A DNA stretch of 64,000 nucleotides, from positions 38,095,237-38,159,236 of the forward strand of contig NC_016133.3 in the NCBI RefSeq assembly GCF_000005505.3. Reading direction: 5' to 3'. Of this stretch, positions 48,301 to 60,753 are shown one piece after another; position 1 is the first letter of the stretch, and each line of letters opens with the position of its first letter. This DNA is from Brachypodium distachyon. Lineage: Eukaryota; Streptophyta; Magnoliopsida; Poales; Poaceae. The notes beneath the pieces are model-generated. The model searched no databases, was not told where the DNA came from, and saw nothing but the letters and a program-made list of their open reading frames with translations. Both the position numbers and the translations under genes were made by a program.

Positions 48301-48649
48301 CGGCCTCCGCGCCTCCCCCGCCCAGCACCTGGAGGAGGGACACTCCACGTTTCGTCAGGAGAGAAAGGGATGAAAAGGGAAGCGAGGCACCGGCGACACG
48401 CACTCACTCACGCACCTGGGAGACGCGGGAGCGCAGTTCGGATAGGAGGCCGCCGACGGCGGCGGCGTTGCGGGCGTAGGCGTCGGAGCTCCGGTCGAGA
48501 GAGTCGGGGAGGACCGAGGAGGAGGAGGAGGAGGAGCTGCCTCCTCCGTGTGCGCGGACGGCCGCCGAGGAGTGATAGGCGGCAGCGGTGACCGCGGGAG
48601 CAGTGTTGCTGCTTGGACGGAGCCGCCGTGAGACGAATCGGCCGAGCAT
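42338..48649 (-). CDS. MCCB: 3-methylcrotonyl-CoA carboxylase beta subunit, mitochondrial, 10 exons, 581 aa
   Basis: Exons (minus strand): 48649-48416, 48328-48209, 46788-46354, 46285-46195, 45581-45349, 45258-45094, 44508-44434, 43760-43629, 42865-42809, 42541-42338. All introns are GT-AG and the frame closes. The start [14 protein letters not shown] is Arg/Ser-rich, as expected of a mitochondrial presequence, and contains a serine run from a GAG/TCC microsatellite (about 48517-48537). The carboxyltransferase domains carry [62 protein letters not shown] and [18 protein letters not shown], the oxyanion-hole regions of this family. It transfers CO2 from biotin on MCCA to 3-methylcrotonyl-CoA in leucine breakdown. 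Length matches plant MCCB (about 585 aa). It is divergent from ALDH10 next door. Confidence 0.97.
47769..47866 (+). mobile_element. 64-bp 5'-truncated LINE insertion with 17-bp target duplication (intron 2 of MCCB)
   Basis: atcaatgcatcgagacg occurs at 47769-47785 and 47850-47866. The 64 bp between them end in an A-run (ctctaaaaa) and read like the extreme 3' end of a plant LINE (attaatgaagcagggaggtg). A perfect 17-bp direct repeat plus an A-tail is the signature of target-primed reverse transcription. Confidence 0.8.
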
Positions 48650-49781
48650 CTCCGGCAGATGGGGCTGGCGACGAGTGGAGCACTGGAGTGAGCAGCTTGT
48701 GTCCGACAGTCGGAGGGCGTGCCTCTTCTGTATGCTGACGGAAGAAGAGTCCCGCACGCAAGTTGGAGCGGATATTGATCTCCAGAAACTTTTTCCCACG
48801 GGAGGGTGATCCGATAGCCTGCTGCGTTGGCAAGAACGTGGGATACCAGCCGAGGATGCCGATTTTATTTAACAACATACAACGTACTCATATTTCGTGT
48901 ATCGAAATCCACTACAGATAAAAGAGAGAAAAAATATGAATAGGGTGTCTAAATTGGTTTCAACTTTTCCAGCCAATTCAAAACTGAGTAACCAAATCCA
49001 CCAATTCATAACGGCCCCATCTGTCATTGAGCCAAGCTTTTTCTTCCCCTTTGCTCCTCTTCTCTCCCGAATTTTTTTCTCCTCCGCCAAATCCCCTTAG
49101 CTGCTTTCGTTATTATTTTCTACAACAAATTAAAAAATAATTTTTGTACAACACAATTTAGTAATGCCAAACTGAGTTTAAGGTACATAAATTCTCAATA
49201 TTGCATGGCACAAAGAACTGTGTTTGCAACATATGATTCCATTTTTCTCTCTATTGTTTTGATAATTTTTAGTATATTGAAAAAACATATGTTATTAAAT
49301 TGGTCTAGTGTCTTCCACGGTAAAATCTTCCTTTTCATTCATACTCTGAGATCTTGATTGTTTTAAATCATTTGTGACAAAATATGTTCTCATACTTTAT
49401 AGAAGTCTCCTTGCAAATATCTATTTCTTGTAATTTTCAAAGTATTCTACTAGCATATTTTCAAATATACATTGCTTCTGTATTTCTCAACAAAGTCCAG
49501 TCTATATTAATTTCAAACTGCGCAAACCGCAGAAAACAAATCCAGTGAGCTAACCGAAAAAACAAAAAAGGGGCGCAAATCGCGAAGGGTTGTTGCCGCA
49601 TCCTTCTCTTCCGGGACTCCGGCCTCCGGGTCACGAGGAACAGAGAGGATAGATAAAGCTTTCTGCAGTTCACACTTCAACCTCCCACGCCACGCTGCAG
49701 GTCTGCAACAGCCGATCCCATCTCTCCACACAGCGAAATCGTTCTACCACCCACGCCCGCCCGCCCGCCCGCCCCGCCTCG
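48650..49781. promoter_or_regulatory. shared upstream region of the divergent MCCB and ALDH10 genes
   Basis: The two start codons are 1132 bp apart on opposite strands. The middle (about 49100-49450) is AT-rich; both ends are GC-rich leader sequence. A cccg repeat (about 49757-49779) lies directly before the ALDH10 ATG. No gene lies between. Whether regulation is shared cannot be judged from sequence. Confidence 0.6.
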
Positions 49782-52700
49782 ATGGGCTCGCTAGCGATCC
49801 CGCAGCGGCAGCTCTTCATCGACGGCGAGTGGCGCGCCCCGGCGCTCGGCCGCCGCCTCCCCGTCATCAACCCTTCCACCGAAGCCGCCATCGGTACCTA
49901 ACCTCCCCCGATCGATCCGGCTATGTCGTTTTGTGTGCGTCCTTGTTTTTTTTTCTTTGAGGTGCTGATGAGCTAGGTGTTGGTTTGCGCAGGCGAGATC
50001 CCGGCGGGCACCGCGGAGGACGTGGACGCGGCGGTGGCGGCCGCGCGAGCGGCGCTGAAGAGGAACCGCGGCCGCGACTGGTCCCGCGCGTCGGGCGCCG
50101 TCCGGGCCAAGTACCTGCGCGCAATCGCCGCCAAGGTATGCAGCGCTTCCATGAACACGGAATCACCGCCATTGCCCCCAATCAGTAGGCTGTGCACTTA
50201 CTGTTGACCGGCAGTGATGGTACTCAGTGGTTGTTTCCTCGAGTTCTAATTTTAGACTCATATATCGTTTTCCTCGGCATCGTCATGTGCGCACTCCCCA
50301 TTATGAACCGCGTTGCCCGGGTCTAGTGGTCTGCTTCCGATTCGAAGGTCGCATGAATTTATTTGTAGATGCCCATATGGTAACCCCATCCTCATTAATG
50401 AACTATGGAGTGAGCAGGTATCTGACCGCAAGCGCATATGGGCATATGGCTCATGGGTGTGCGAATCGTTTATGCTTAATTTCCCCGACCAAATCGTTGC
50501 TTACCTGGTTGTTGTTTTGCGCTTGCACTGTAACCTCGCTAGCACCCTTTTGTACTTTGCATCAATGTGTGTGGACTCTGTTCTGGTGCATGCTAGATTT
50601 ATCAATGACCCTTTCTCTGCAGCCTCTTTTTTCGTGTATTTTCTGGATAGGTATCTCTCTATTGGTTACATCATGAGATTACATTTACAGTGTACCAGTG
50701 AGGCATGCATGCTTGATGCTCTGATGGAACCTCAACCACCCTATCTATGTAAACTCCATAGAAACCACGTGTACAGGTTTAAATTTTGTATGGCAGGTAA
50801 CGAAATTTGTTATCAAACTTAGTCTCACTACTCACTAGGTAGATGAAGAAATGGCAAATAGTGAGAGGAATGGTGACCAGCAGTATTTGTTTTATTCATA
50901 CTGGATCTGTCCTCCATTAACAGATATGAACAGCCGGTAGCTTTTGTTTAGCCTATTTTCTGGCATTGGTAACTCCGTACTGAACTATACATCACAAAAT
51001 TACTGTTATGTTGTACTCCCTACCACAGCAGTACACTCTATTTACGTGACCCAAAAGTGATTTAGTTTGTAAAGACCCTCATGTTTAGGGGAAATCCCTT
51101 GTCTGTTTTTGGATGCTAGGACTTTTTTTTTTGCTTACTAGTGAGGCTGGGGATGAATATGAAATGTGGAATACATGTTAATTTGTGGCTCATAAAAACT
51201 TAATTCACATGTGGTAGTTTTTTTATGCGCATTTTTTTCCAGATAATTGAGCGGAAATCTGACCTGGCTAGGCTAGAGGCACTTGATTGTGGGAAGCCTC
51301 TTGATGAAGCGGCATGGGACATGGTATGTGGCCCACCTATTGAATGCGCTCATTATATCTTTTCTGGACATGATTCTGATGTATACATATTCCTTTTATC
51401 AGGATGATGTTGCTGGCTGCTTTGAGTTCTTCGCAGGTCATGCTGAAGCCTTGGACAAAAGGCAGAATGCTCAAGTTTCCCTTCCGGAGAATTTTAAATG
51501 CCATCTTCGGAAGGAACCTATTGGTGTAGTTGGGCTAATCACACCTTGGTATTTCCCATTCCTCTCTCATCGTGCTCTTATCTCTATTATGATCGAAATA
51601 TGCTACTAGTAAAGTAGCTTTAGTTTAGTGTAGATGACTTTTTGGTGTTGCAATTCAAGTTACTTGATATGTCCTCCTCCTTCATTGGTCACACATTGTG
51701 CTAATGTTCTCCAAATTTGTACTTACTATATCTAGTGTTAAAGCTCACTTAGCTGAGACAATCTAATTGTGTGTTCATGCATGTTCACGCACAACCCTCA
51801 ACCCCATGTTCCATCCTATCAAAGTATTCTTTTCCGTGTCGACCCTGGTAATCTGTTGTCAGCCTTGTTCACTTAATTAACTATATAGATATTTATGTCT
51901 ACAATCTAACTACTGAAATGCATACAGTTGATTTGGTATATTTCTTGCGAGCAGTTGGTCCAGTAATTGAGTATTGATACATTATAATTTGGGAATTCTA
52001 TTTCTTGTGTATAACTGTAATTATTTGATTCTGAATTGTATCATTCTCTGTTTAACATTTTGTGCTGCAGGAACTATCCTCTCCTGATGGCTACATGGAA
52101 GGTAGCTCCTGCTCTTGCAGCTGGTTGTACGGCTGTATTGAAACCATCTGAATTGGCTTCTGTGTAAGTTTAGCATGTCACAATACTTCTGCACTATAAG
52201 GAATTTCCAATTGAAATCTCTCCATTTTTTAATCACCAGGACTTGCTTAGAGCTTGCTGATGTGTGTAAAGAAGTAGGTCTTCCTTCAGGTGTCCTAAAC
52301 ATTGTGACTGGATTAGGTCCCGAAGCTGGCGCTCCTTTGTCATCACACCCTGATGTCGACAAGGTACATACATTTTTACTACATCTATTTATGATCCATA
52401 AATGGAGTATATTCTCAGAATGTCTCATTTGATATTTTAGGTCTCATTTACTGGAAGCTATGAAACCGGTAAAAAGATTATGATTGCTGCAGCTCCTACA
52501 GTGAAGGTTTGGTCTGATTGTCTGTATTTTTGGCTTTTACTTTTGTTGTAATTTACCATCATCAAATATGCGTTTTTCTCTCCTTAAATTATTAGAATAT
52601 TGACCAAGAGACTTTGAGCACCATCAAGAGAGCAATCCTATCTCATATCTTACCTTTGGCATGGCCTCTTTTCTTGACAGCCTGTTACACTGGAACTTGG

Positions 52701-55700
52701 TGGCAAAAGTCCTATAGTAGTATTTGATGACGTCGACATCGACAAAGGTACATGGCACTTGCTGAGACTTAATCAATTCCGAAAGCCCTTAACTGTGTGG
52801 GACTTTTCAGAGTCACTTGAGTGAGCAGGATGTTACACCCCGGCCCCAAAAGCGTTTGTTTGGTGTCATGATAAATGATTTGTAGGACTTGGAATTACTG
52901 GATTAATAACCTATACAATTGATGAAAAACAGGAGGCCTATTGTTTGGCCATACTTTCAACTTGTTCAACTGGCACAAAGCAATATGAAAGTGATGCACG
53001 AAATCAATAAAGAAATGAAAAGAAAAACTATGTTACTGTATGTGTGCAACATTTCCATGATTTCATCATTCCTTTTTAGTGACATGCAAGGCAGTTAGTT
53101 TGAACTAATGTAAAAACGTTAGTAGTGTGCTTCAGTTCTGGAAACCTTCACTTCTGTATGTTCCTGACCGTAGTTCACTTTGGTTTGTTGACACGTAATT
53201 ACATTTTAAGTGAATATGATTCTGTTTTGCAGCCACTTTTGACCTTTAGTTATATTTCATTGTTGATCCTTTTTTTTAAACAGCTGTTGAGTGGACTCTA
53301 TTTGGGTGCTTTTGGACCAATGGGCAGATTTGCAGTGCAACATCTCGTCTTCTTATCCATGTAAGTATTCAATTCTCTTGTAACACCACGTAGCCCAAAG
53401 AAGCTGACAGAATCCCGCTGCCATAGGAGGACACATATTCGTCGCACCTGAATTACACTTTTGTCCGTGCTTCATGTATAAGAGACTTAAGAGTTAACCC
53501 ATTAGTGCTACATCTTGGGCCAACAAGGCTTATTATAACTCATGTTAAACTGGTAATGTGGTACTAAAGGTGGTGGCGCTACATTCTCCTACCCTTATAA
53601 GGCTGCCATTCTAGGCAGGGATATTCCCCAGGACATGCCCCTAGGTATGCGACTGGTGCTTTGTACCACTACTGAACCACACGTACATGCGGCCCTATCG
53701 GGAGTTGATGCTATGATACCATTTTGAATACCACATGGCCAAGCTAACAGCACAGCCTGAGGCGTTTGTAGCTCCCCACTTACACTTTAATCCGTTTCGT
53801 GTAAATGATTATCACGGAAGTGCGGCTTTTATGCAAGTGTAACCCCATGCTAAACTGACAATGTGGTAATAAATGCAGGGGAGCTACAACTCTACATTTT
53901 TTATGGGTGTCAATCATACTGATCTTCCATCAACTTCTGGCATAAGATTGTTGTATGATGCCACTATGGGCCAGTTTGGAACAGCTTTTACCTTGGCTTT
54001 GTAGGCTAAAATAAGCTAGAAGCTGTTACAAACGCGTATCTTAAAACTAGCTTTGTTCCACAGCCCACCCGATTTCCTGCTGGTGGAAAAAAGCTTCGAA
54101 GGAGAGGCTTCCTGGGCTTCTTGCGCACCTACCGATCCCCATCTAGCCACTGCCCCTGATGTTCATCAAAATTACACACAAATTGCCATATAGTATATAA
54201 GTAGGAAACCCTTCCCATTTCCCCCTCCTCCGAACAGAACCCACTGTATATTAGTTCACTTAACAAATGGCATTACATTGTGCACATGTATTGCCCGTTG
54301 TTTGACATACACTTGTAGCACTTCAGTTTGCTGTAGAGAGGGTTGTGTTATATATTTATATCTGCAATAAAATAAATGCTTTGTTGGTTGCTGTACTTAA
54401 AGCAATTTGCAATATGTTGCTCTGTAAGCTCTATATACTTGGAATTAGTTAGTTTATTGCTTTCGAGCATATGGCAATGAGTTTCGTGCTCCTTACTTCA
54501 ACTACTTTGCAGTCAAAAATTGCTAAAGAATTCGTTGAGAGGATGGTTGCATGGTCCAAAAATATTAAGGTGTCAGATCCGCTTGAAGAGGGTTGCAGGC
54601 TTGGGCCAGTTGTTAGTGAAGGACAGGTACTACGTGATAGCTTTATCTAAATTCATGAGAGAAAATATGCCATGAATATTGCTCGCTCCTTGTGGCTTCT
54701 TGCTGGATTTATGTTGTCTCTCTTCTTTTTTTAATCCTTCAAGTTAGTGGCTGCATGCTCTCATTCTTTTTAGTTGTGACATGGTACAAGCTCAAATACA
54801 GACTGAAATACCACATGCTTTAGTTTGTGATGTTTTTGACAGTAAGAATGTAAAGTTTTGGTTATGGCCCCATGACAATAGAGTGAGAAAAATGGATACA
54901 ATGACAATACACCTTTGCAATCTTTGTATTTGTAAATTATTCATTGTTACAAGTCTTACTCATGATATTTATCCTGTGTCAGTATGAGAAGATTAAGAAG
55001 TTTGTAGCAAATGCTAAAAGTGAAGGTGCTACCATTCTGACCGGGGGCGTTAGGCCAAAGGTAATGCCGCAATAAGCAGTTTTATGTACAGCCATTCACA
55101 TGCTATTAGAATAGATCTAAAGTTTTGTGTTTCTGCAGCATTTGGAGAAAGGTTTCTATATTGAACCAACGATCATTACTGATGTCAGCACATCAATGGA
55201 AATTTGGAGGGAGGAAGTGTTTGGTCCTGTTCTGTGTGTGAAAGAATTTAGCAGTGATGATGAAGCCATTGAATTGGCCAATGATACCCAGTGAGCTACT
55301 TATTTGTTTACAATGCAGCTCTATGTCTTTTGCAGGCTCGCAGCATATGTAAGCCTATTGCCTGTGAACTTCATAACTCTTCTCCTTTTGACAGTTATGG
55401 TCTGGCTGGAGCTGTTATTTCGGGTGATCGAGAGCGATGCCAGAGAGTATCTGAGGTATGTCTAAGTGAAGGGATCTAACAATACTGTGTTGAGGTGGCA
55501 CGAGGTTTACATCAGACTGATGTTCCACATTTTCATTTTCCCATTTATGTTCACTTGATAAAGTTCTTTTCTTTCTTTTTTACTCCAATTAAGTGTCTTA
55601 TTTCAGTGATGTAGAATACTTTGAGATTATTCCGCTCAGTTTCTGTAACAACTGTGTAACGAACATTCCAACTACAGGAGGTCAACGCAGGATGTATCTG

Positions 55701-55949
55701 GGTGAACTGCTCGCAACCGTGCTTCTGCCAAGCTCCTTGGGGAGGGAACAAGCGCAGTGGCTTTGGGCGTGAGCTCGGAGAAGGGTGAGTAGTGCATGTT
55801 GATCTTTTTGTAAAGTCATACCTGTTGAGGATTTGGATCTGACACCATTCTTGTGTTTTTGCAGGGGCATTGACAACTACCTGACCATCAAGCAAGTCAC
55901 GGAGTACACCTCTGATGAACCGTGGGGATGGTACAAATCCCCTGCTTAG
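49782..55949 (+). CDS. BADH2: ALDH10 betaine aldehyde / aminoaldehyde dehydrogenase, 15 exons, 501 aa
   Basis: Exons: 49782-49893, 49993-50135, 51243-51323, 51403-51548, 52071-52163, 52240-52363, 52441-52506, 52681-52747, 53284-53360, 54513-54626, 54983-55060, 55139-55290, 55395-55455, 55678-55784, 55865-55949; all GT-AG. Catalytic residues are Asn162 (TPWNYP), Glu260 (ELGGKSP) and Cys294 (GQICSA). It oxidises betaine aldehyde and 4-aminobutanal with NAD+. Cys444 (NAGCIWVNC) corresponds to the Ala441 site of spinach BADH by the offset of the catalytic cysteines; Ala or Cys there, not Ile, is the state known to allow betaine aldehyde. The C-terminus is WGWYKSPA with no SKL, so peroxisomal import by PTS1 is not expected. 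The gene is intact. Fifteen exons match rice Badh2; its loss in rice gives fragrance. The BADH2 rather than BADH1 call rests on MCCB being next door. Confidence 0.95.
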
Positions 55950-56676
55950 ATGCAAAGCTTGCTCTAGGAAAGAACTGCACCATCGGAATAAACTGTGCCG
56001 CTGACGGCATAGACTTTTGGATTGGCTAAAAATATCATATGTCATGTACTGCTGAATCTTCAAAATAAAGGCCATAGTTTGAGTTGATGAGTTTGTTCTT
56101 TTGCTATGCCCGCTTCCTACATTTTGTCTCCAACATGTGTTCGTAAACTTGCCATGCGATCAGGTAGGTCCAACAAACCCTGATTTCGACATCCTGGTAT
56201 TTTCGGCAACCACATCTTCCAGAGCCGCAACCACTCCTGGTTGTCCTCTCCCACGGAACACGTCCGTCGCTCGGAGCCCCGGAGTAGTGTACGAACGACT
56301 GAATGAGGAAGAAGTCGGCGCCCATGGACGCGGATCAAATTGCACGTCTTTGTCGGGCCCTAGCTTGAGTTCTTCCGCTTGAATCCACCCGTGGTGCCAT
56401 CCAAAATTCTCGTGCCAGGGATCACTTTGGCGGGACCTGAGCGCGCACACACGCTGGCGGCGCCATTCGTCTTGACGCGGCCTGACGGCCTCCCGATCTC
56501 AACTCGCGAGGCACAAAGCCAAAGCCAAGCAAGCAAACAAACCACTCGCTCAGCCGAAAACTCGGCAGCAAAACGCAGAAGAGGCGCCAACCAAATTGCC
56601 TCACGGTCAGGGGAGCTCTCTAGTCACGGGCGGGCACAAAGATAAGTACCCGGTGCACAGGCCGGCAGGCCTCGCG
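55950..56676. other. ALDH10 3' region and upstream region of the next gene
   Basis: A polyadenylation-like AATAAA lies at 56064-56069, 115 bp past the stop. The remainder becomes GC-rich towards the next ATG. Overlapping ORFs on both strands here have no recognisable domains and are taken as chance frames. Confidence 0.65.
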
Positions 56677-59600
56677 ATGGCGGCTTCGGTGCCCAGGCCG
56701 CGGCGGCGCCTCCCCGTGCCTATCCTCCTTCTCCACGTCCTGGCTCTGTGTCCGCCGCGATGCGGGGCCGCCGGGCTGAGTTGGGCGCCGTTCCGGACCG
56801 GGGGCCTGCTGCCCCGGGGGCTCGCGTGGCCGCTCGCGAACACCGTCCACAGCGCCATCGACCTCCTCCCGACATTCGTCGCCTTCGCGGCGCCCGGTGG
56901 CCGCGCGGCCGCCTGGCGCGGCGCGTGCTTCGAGGAGAACGAGGCCGTCCTCAGCCTCACGCCTGGGCCGGCCGGACGCAACGGCACGGGTGCCGGTGCC
57001 GGCCTTGGCGGTGCCGTCCTACAACTCAAGGTCACCCTTACATAGTTACATTGCCCTCGAAATGGCGAGCTTATTTCTTATCACACCGTATATGTAGTAC
57101 TCTGGCCTTTTCAGTTTGTCATAGGATTCCCAGTACTTATTTCTCTCATTAGCAAACACATTAGCTAGCAAAATTGTGTTTACCAGTTTGTGTGATCCAA
57201 GCAGCGTAGGACAAGGACCAAAAATAGACTAGTTAAGGGAAGTTGATTGGGAAACTGGAGTAGTACTATAAGAAGACAAATTAACTCACATGTGAGAACT
57301 GAGAAGGAAAGCTAATATATACATTGCGCCCACCAATTATGATTCCTTAGTGGCAAGTGGCAACCCATAAAAACGCCAAAATGCAAGTGAGCATATTCAT
57401 ATGAACCTATCCTGTGCGTCATGGACAATGCAGGGGCATGATCCCTATGTTTTTGGTTTCATTTGCTTTGGACAAATTCTGGGCATAAGCAACTTACATA
57501 TATTTTTGTGGATCTTGTGTTGGTAATGTTACTAGTTAGAGTAAACAATATGCATTTATATACTGAATCAGAGTCCTTTACAATGATTTGCCTTAACAAT
57601 GTTTCTTGTGCGGCTATATAGACTGCTTCAGCTCAGAGCTGGACATGCATGGATCTGTATGTATTCGCAACGCCTTACAGGATAGGATGGGATTACTATA
57701 CTAGAGCACATCAACACACCTTTGAGATCAAATCGTGGGAAGAAGCCGGAGAAATGGAATATGTACGTTCCTTTATGTAGGTTACTTTCCATTCTTTCTT
57801 ATCTTTTATGAGGTCATTTATCCTTCTGTCACTAATTCTAATAATCGATATTTGTGGATCTGTGATCAGGTAAAGCAGCATGGAATCGCCATCTTTCTCA
57901 TGCCGTCTGGAATGCTTGGTACATTGTTATCTCTGATCGATGTCATACCTCTGTTTTCGAACACTATTTGGGGACAGGATGCCAACTTGGCCTTCCTTCA
58001 GAAGCACATGGGAGCTTCATTTGAGAAGCGTTCTCAGCCTTGGTCTGCCAATATAAGGAAAGAGGATGTACACTCTGGTGATTTTCTGGCTCTTTCAAAG
58101 ATTCGAGGACGATGGGGTGGGTTTCAGACATTAGAGAAATGGGTGACTGGTGCGTTTGCTGGCCATACCGCGGTTTGCTTGAAAGATGAGAACGGCACTC
58201 TCTGGGTTGCAGAATCAGGCTATGAAAACAAGAAGGTGCATGCAAGTCTCTTGTTTCTGTGGATAACACAAAGCACCTTTGCCTACCTTCTTCATATTAT
58301 TTTAGCTTTTTGTGTGCTCGGATTAGTGACATTTTTCACCATCTTCTCTTTAGGCTATGAAAACAAGAAGGTGCATGCAAGTCTCTTGTTTCCGTGGATA
58401 ACACAAAGCACCTTTGCCTACCTTCTTCATATTATTTTAGCTTTTTGTGTGCTCGGATTAGTGACATTTTTCACCATCTTCTCTTTAGGATTAATAATTT
58501 TTTTGTGGAACTGATATTAGTTTAACTTTAATAATCATGTCTAGTAAGTAGTTTTGCATTTGACACATTTTCTATTTGTCTTTTGGACTCAGAAAAGTGA
58601 TGATGATAATTATTTGTTTTAGGCTAGAATTCGCCAAGTCTGTGGTAGGCTCAAATCTAGGATTATTGAAATGATCTCTCTTTGAGATTATTTTTGGAAG
58701 TGATCTAGATGTCTAGATTTCTCTATAACAAAATGAAGTCTTGTGTAGAGATATAGACTTGTGATGTAGAATTTGGAGAGTTGGGTCTGAACAAAGATTG
58801 TTTTCATTATGCAAAGCTATAGCAGAGACCAGACGTGCGTTAGTTTCGTGCAATTTACTCTGTTAAAACTGACAACTGTTATTTCTGTTGGGCAATGTAT
58901 GGTATCAATGATAGGGTGAAGAAGTCATTGCTGTAGTTCCATGGGATGAATGGTGGGGAATGGCACTCAAAGATGACTCAAATCCTCAGGTAGCATTTCT
59001 GCCATTGCACCCTGACGTGCGAGCCAGGTTCAATGAAAGTGCAGCATGGGAATTCGCCCTAAGCATGTATGGAAAGCCCTATGGATATCATAATATGATA
59101 TTTAGTTGGATTGATACAATGTCAGAAAATTATCCACCACCTCTTGATGCTAACCTGGTATGTGTCCATTGCTCCTTGGACCTTGGTACAATTGTATCAA
59201 TGTTTCAGTTTCTAAGCTGAAAACTCTTGCTGCATCTTGTAGGCCAACTTATTGCAACGAAATTACAATAGGGATCATCTCATGAACTGTACCTGCTTTA
59301 TCATTGAAATGGGTCCCATGGATACAAAATTTACATGAAATTCATTGCAAAGAAAAAATACATGAAATTCACGAGCCTTCCAGTGTCAGTGATGTTGCCT
59401 GTCGCTATCTTCTTTCTTAACGGATAATTTTTTTGCTGAATCTGAGTCTGAAAAAATGTTGATAGATTTTATGTTAGCATGATTTCACTATACATAATCT
59501 AAAAAAGATTGAATATACATCGATAAAATGCATAATCTTCTGAATAAGTTTGCAGTGCTGAATAGTATGGAGTTGTAAATAACAGATGCAGAAATTCAGT

Positions 59601-60753
59601 GAGCTAAACCTGTAAGGGTCCTCCTAAACTTTGTTAGGGCTGAACTTAAAATGCGTTTTATGCCTCTAAGTTATAGGTTGTTTCAATTGTTTGTATTTGT
59701 CTTCTACTTATCTTGTTGAGGACAAGTTTTTTGTTGCTGTGTGGAATGACTATTTAATATAGAATGTTTATGTATTGTTGCATGGTCCAGTACTTCAGTT
59801 CATCTTGTTCTGTTTGTAGATAATGGCTGTCATGTCAATGTGGACCAGATTACAACCACAATATGCTTCTAACATGTGGAATGAAGCCCTTAACAAACGC
59901 CTTGGCACGGAGGTCTGTGTAGCTATCTTGCGATAAGGTTCACTTATTAAGTCATTATTGACTTTATAACAGAGTTATGAAAAATCAAAGCATAGTTTTT
60001 CGACAGTTACATACTGTACTTGAACTTGAAGTGCATTCCTTCAGCTAGCTGCATTAAACTGTGATGGCTTTGAGTTAACTATGGTCTGGGCCAGTCAGAG
60101 CACGTGCATCCCTGTGGTTATTCTAGCCTGAAACTAGAAACAGGGGAGCAAGTAGCAAATCGCATACGAAAAATAGGCCCAATTAATGTTCAGTTATCTC
60201 TGAGAAATTCAAAGTAACGATCTCATGGTCTGCTTCCATGTAGAAACTGGACCTCCATGGGATCATCAGCGAGACCGAGAAACGGGGCATGTCTTTCAAC
60301 CAGCTGCTCACCGTACCGGAGCAAGACGAGTGGGAATACAGCGATGGCAAGTCGACGACTTGCGTCGCCTTCATCCTCTCGATGTACAAGGCGGCCGGGG
60401 TATTCGCTCCCTTCACGGAGTCGATCCAGGTCACTGAGTTCACCGTAAGCGCTAGCTCCAAGCCCTTATAGCTCCATCGGATCCGACAACGGACGGAGAG
60501 GAGAACTCGACTGACCGCTGCCTCTCTCCCCTTGTTTCAGATTCGGGACGCGTATATGCTGAGGATCTTCGAGGACAACGCGACGAGGCTGCCGGGCTGG
60601 TGCAACGGCGAGGCGGACGGGCTCCCCTTCTGCCAGATCCTTGGGGAGTACAAGATGGAGCTCCCGGAGTACAACACGATCGAGCCCTACGCCAACATGA
60701 ACGAGAACTGCCCGTCCTCGCCGCCCACCTACAAGAGGCCGGTGCGCTGTTGA
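56677..60753 (+). CDS. secretory protein of unknown function with a possible permuted-papain (NlpC/P60-like) fold, 7 exons, 536 aa
   Basis: Exons: 56677-57030, 57622-57762, 57870-58235, 58915-59157, 59820-59912, 60244-60444, 60541-60753; GT-AG, frame closed. ATG 56677 gives a signal peptide (RRLPVPILLLHVLALC). The in-frame upstream ATG at 56596 would bury it. GDFLALSK (235-242) and GHTAVCL (His264) resemble the GD..GHT start of YiiX/YaeF-like amidases, and TTCVAFILS (Cys439) is a good candidate nucleophile. The order His then Cys fits a circularly permuted papain fold. This is inference; relatives such as Arabidopsis At4g27020, as I recall them, carry an unsupported inositol phosphatase label. 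Family members end in a conserved Pro-rich acidic tail as here. A 135-bp tandem duplication covers the end of exon 3. Confidence 0.85.
58218..58487 (+). repeat. 135-bp tandem duplication across the exon 3 - intron 3 border
   Basis: Units 58218-58352 and 58353-58487 differ by one base (tttctgtgg versus tttccgtgg). Each carries the last exon 3 codons (GYENKK), the donor gtgcatg and about 117 bp of intron. The length is 45 codons and the intron part has no stop, so the frame stays open through both copies and encodes a hydrophobic stretch. The junction also creates an acceptor-like ctctttag. Confidence 0.95.

Noticed and set aside
57735..58514. 259-aa membrane protein gene
   Set aside because: It is exon 3 of the secretory-protein gene read into the duplicated intron; kept only as a possible splice variant in the findings.
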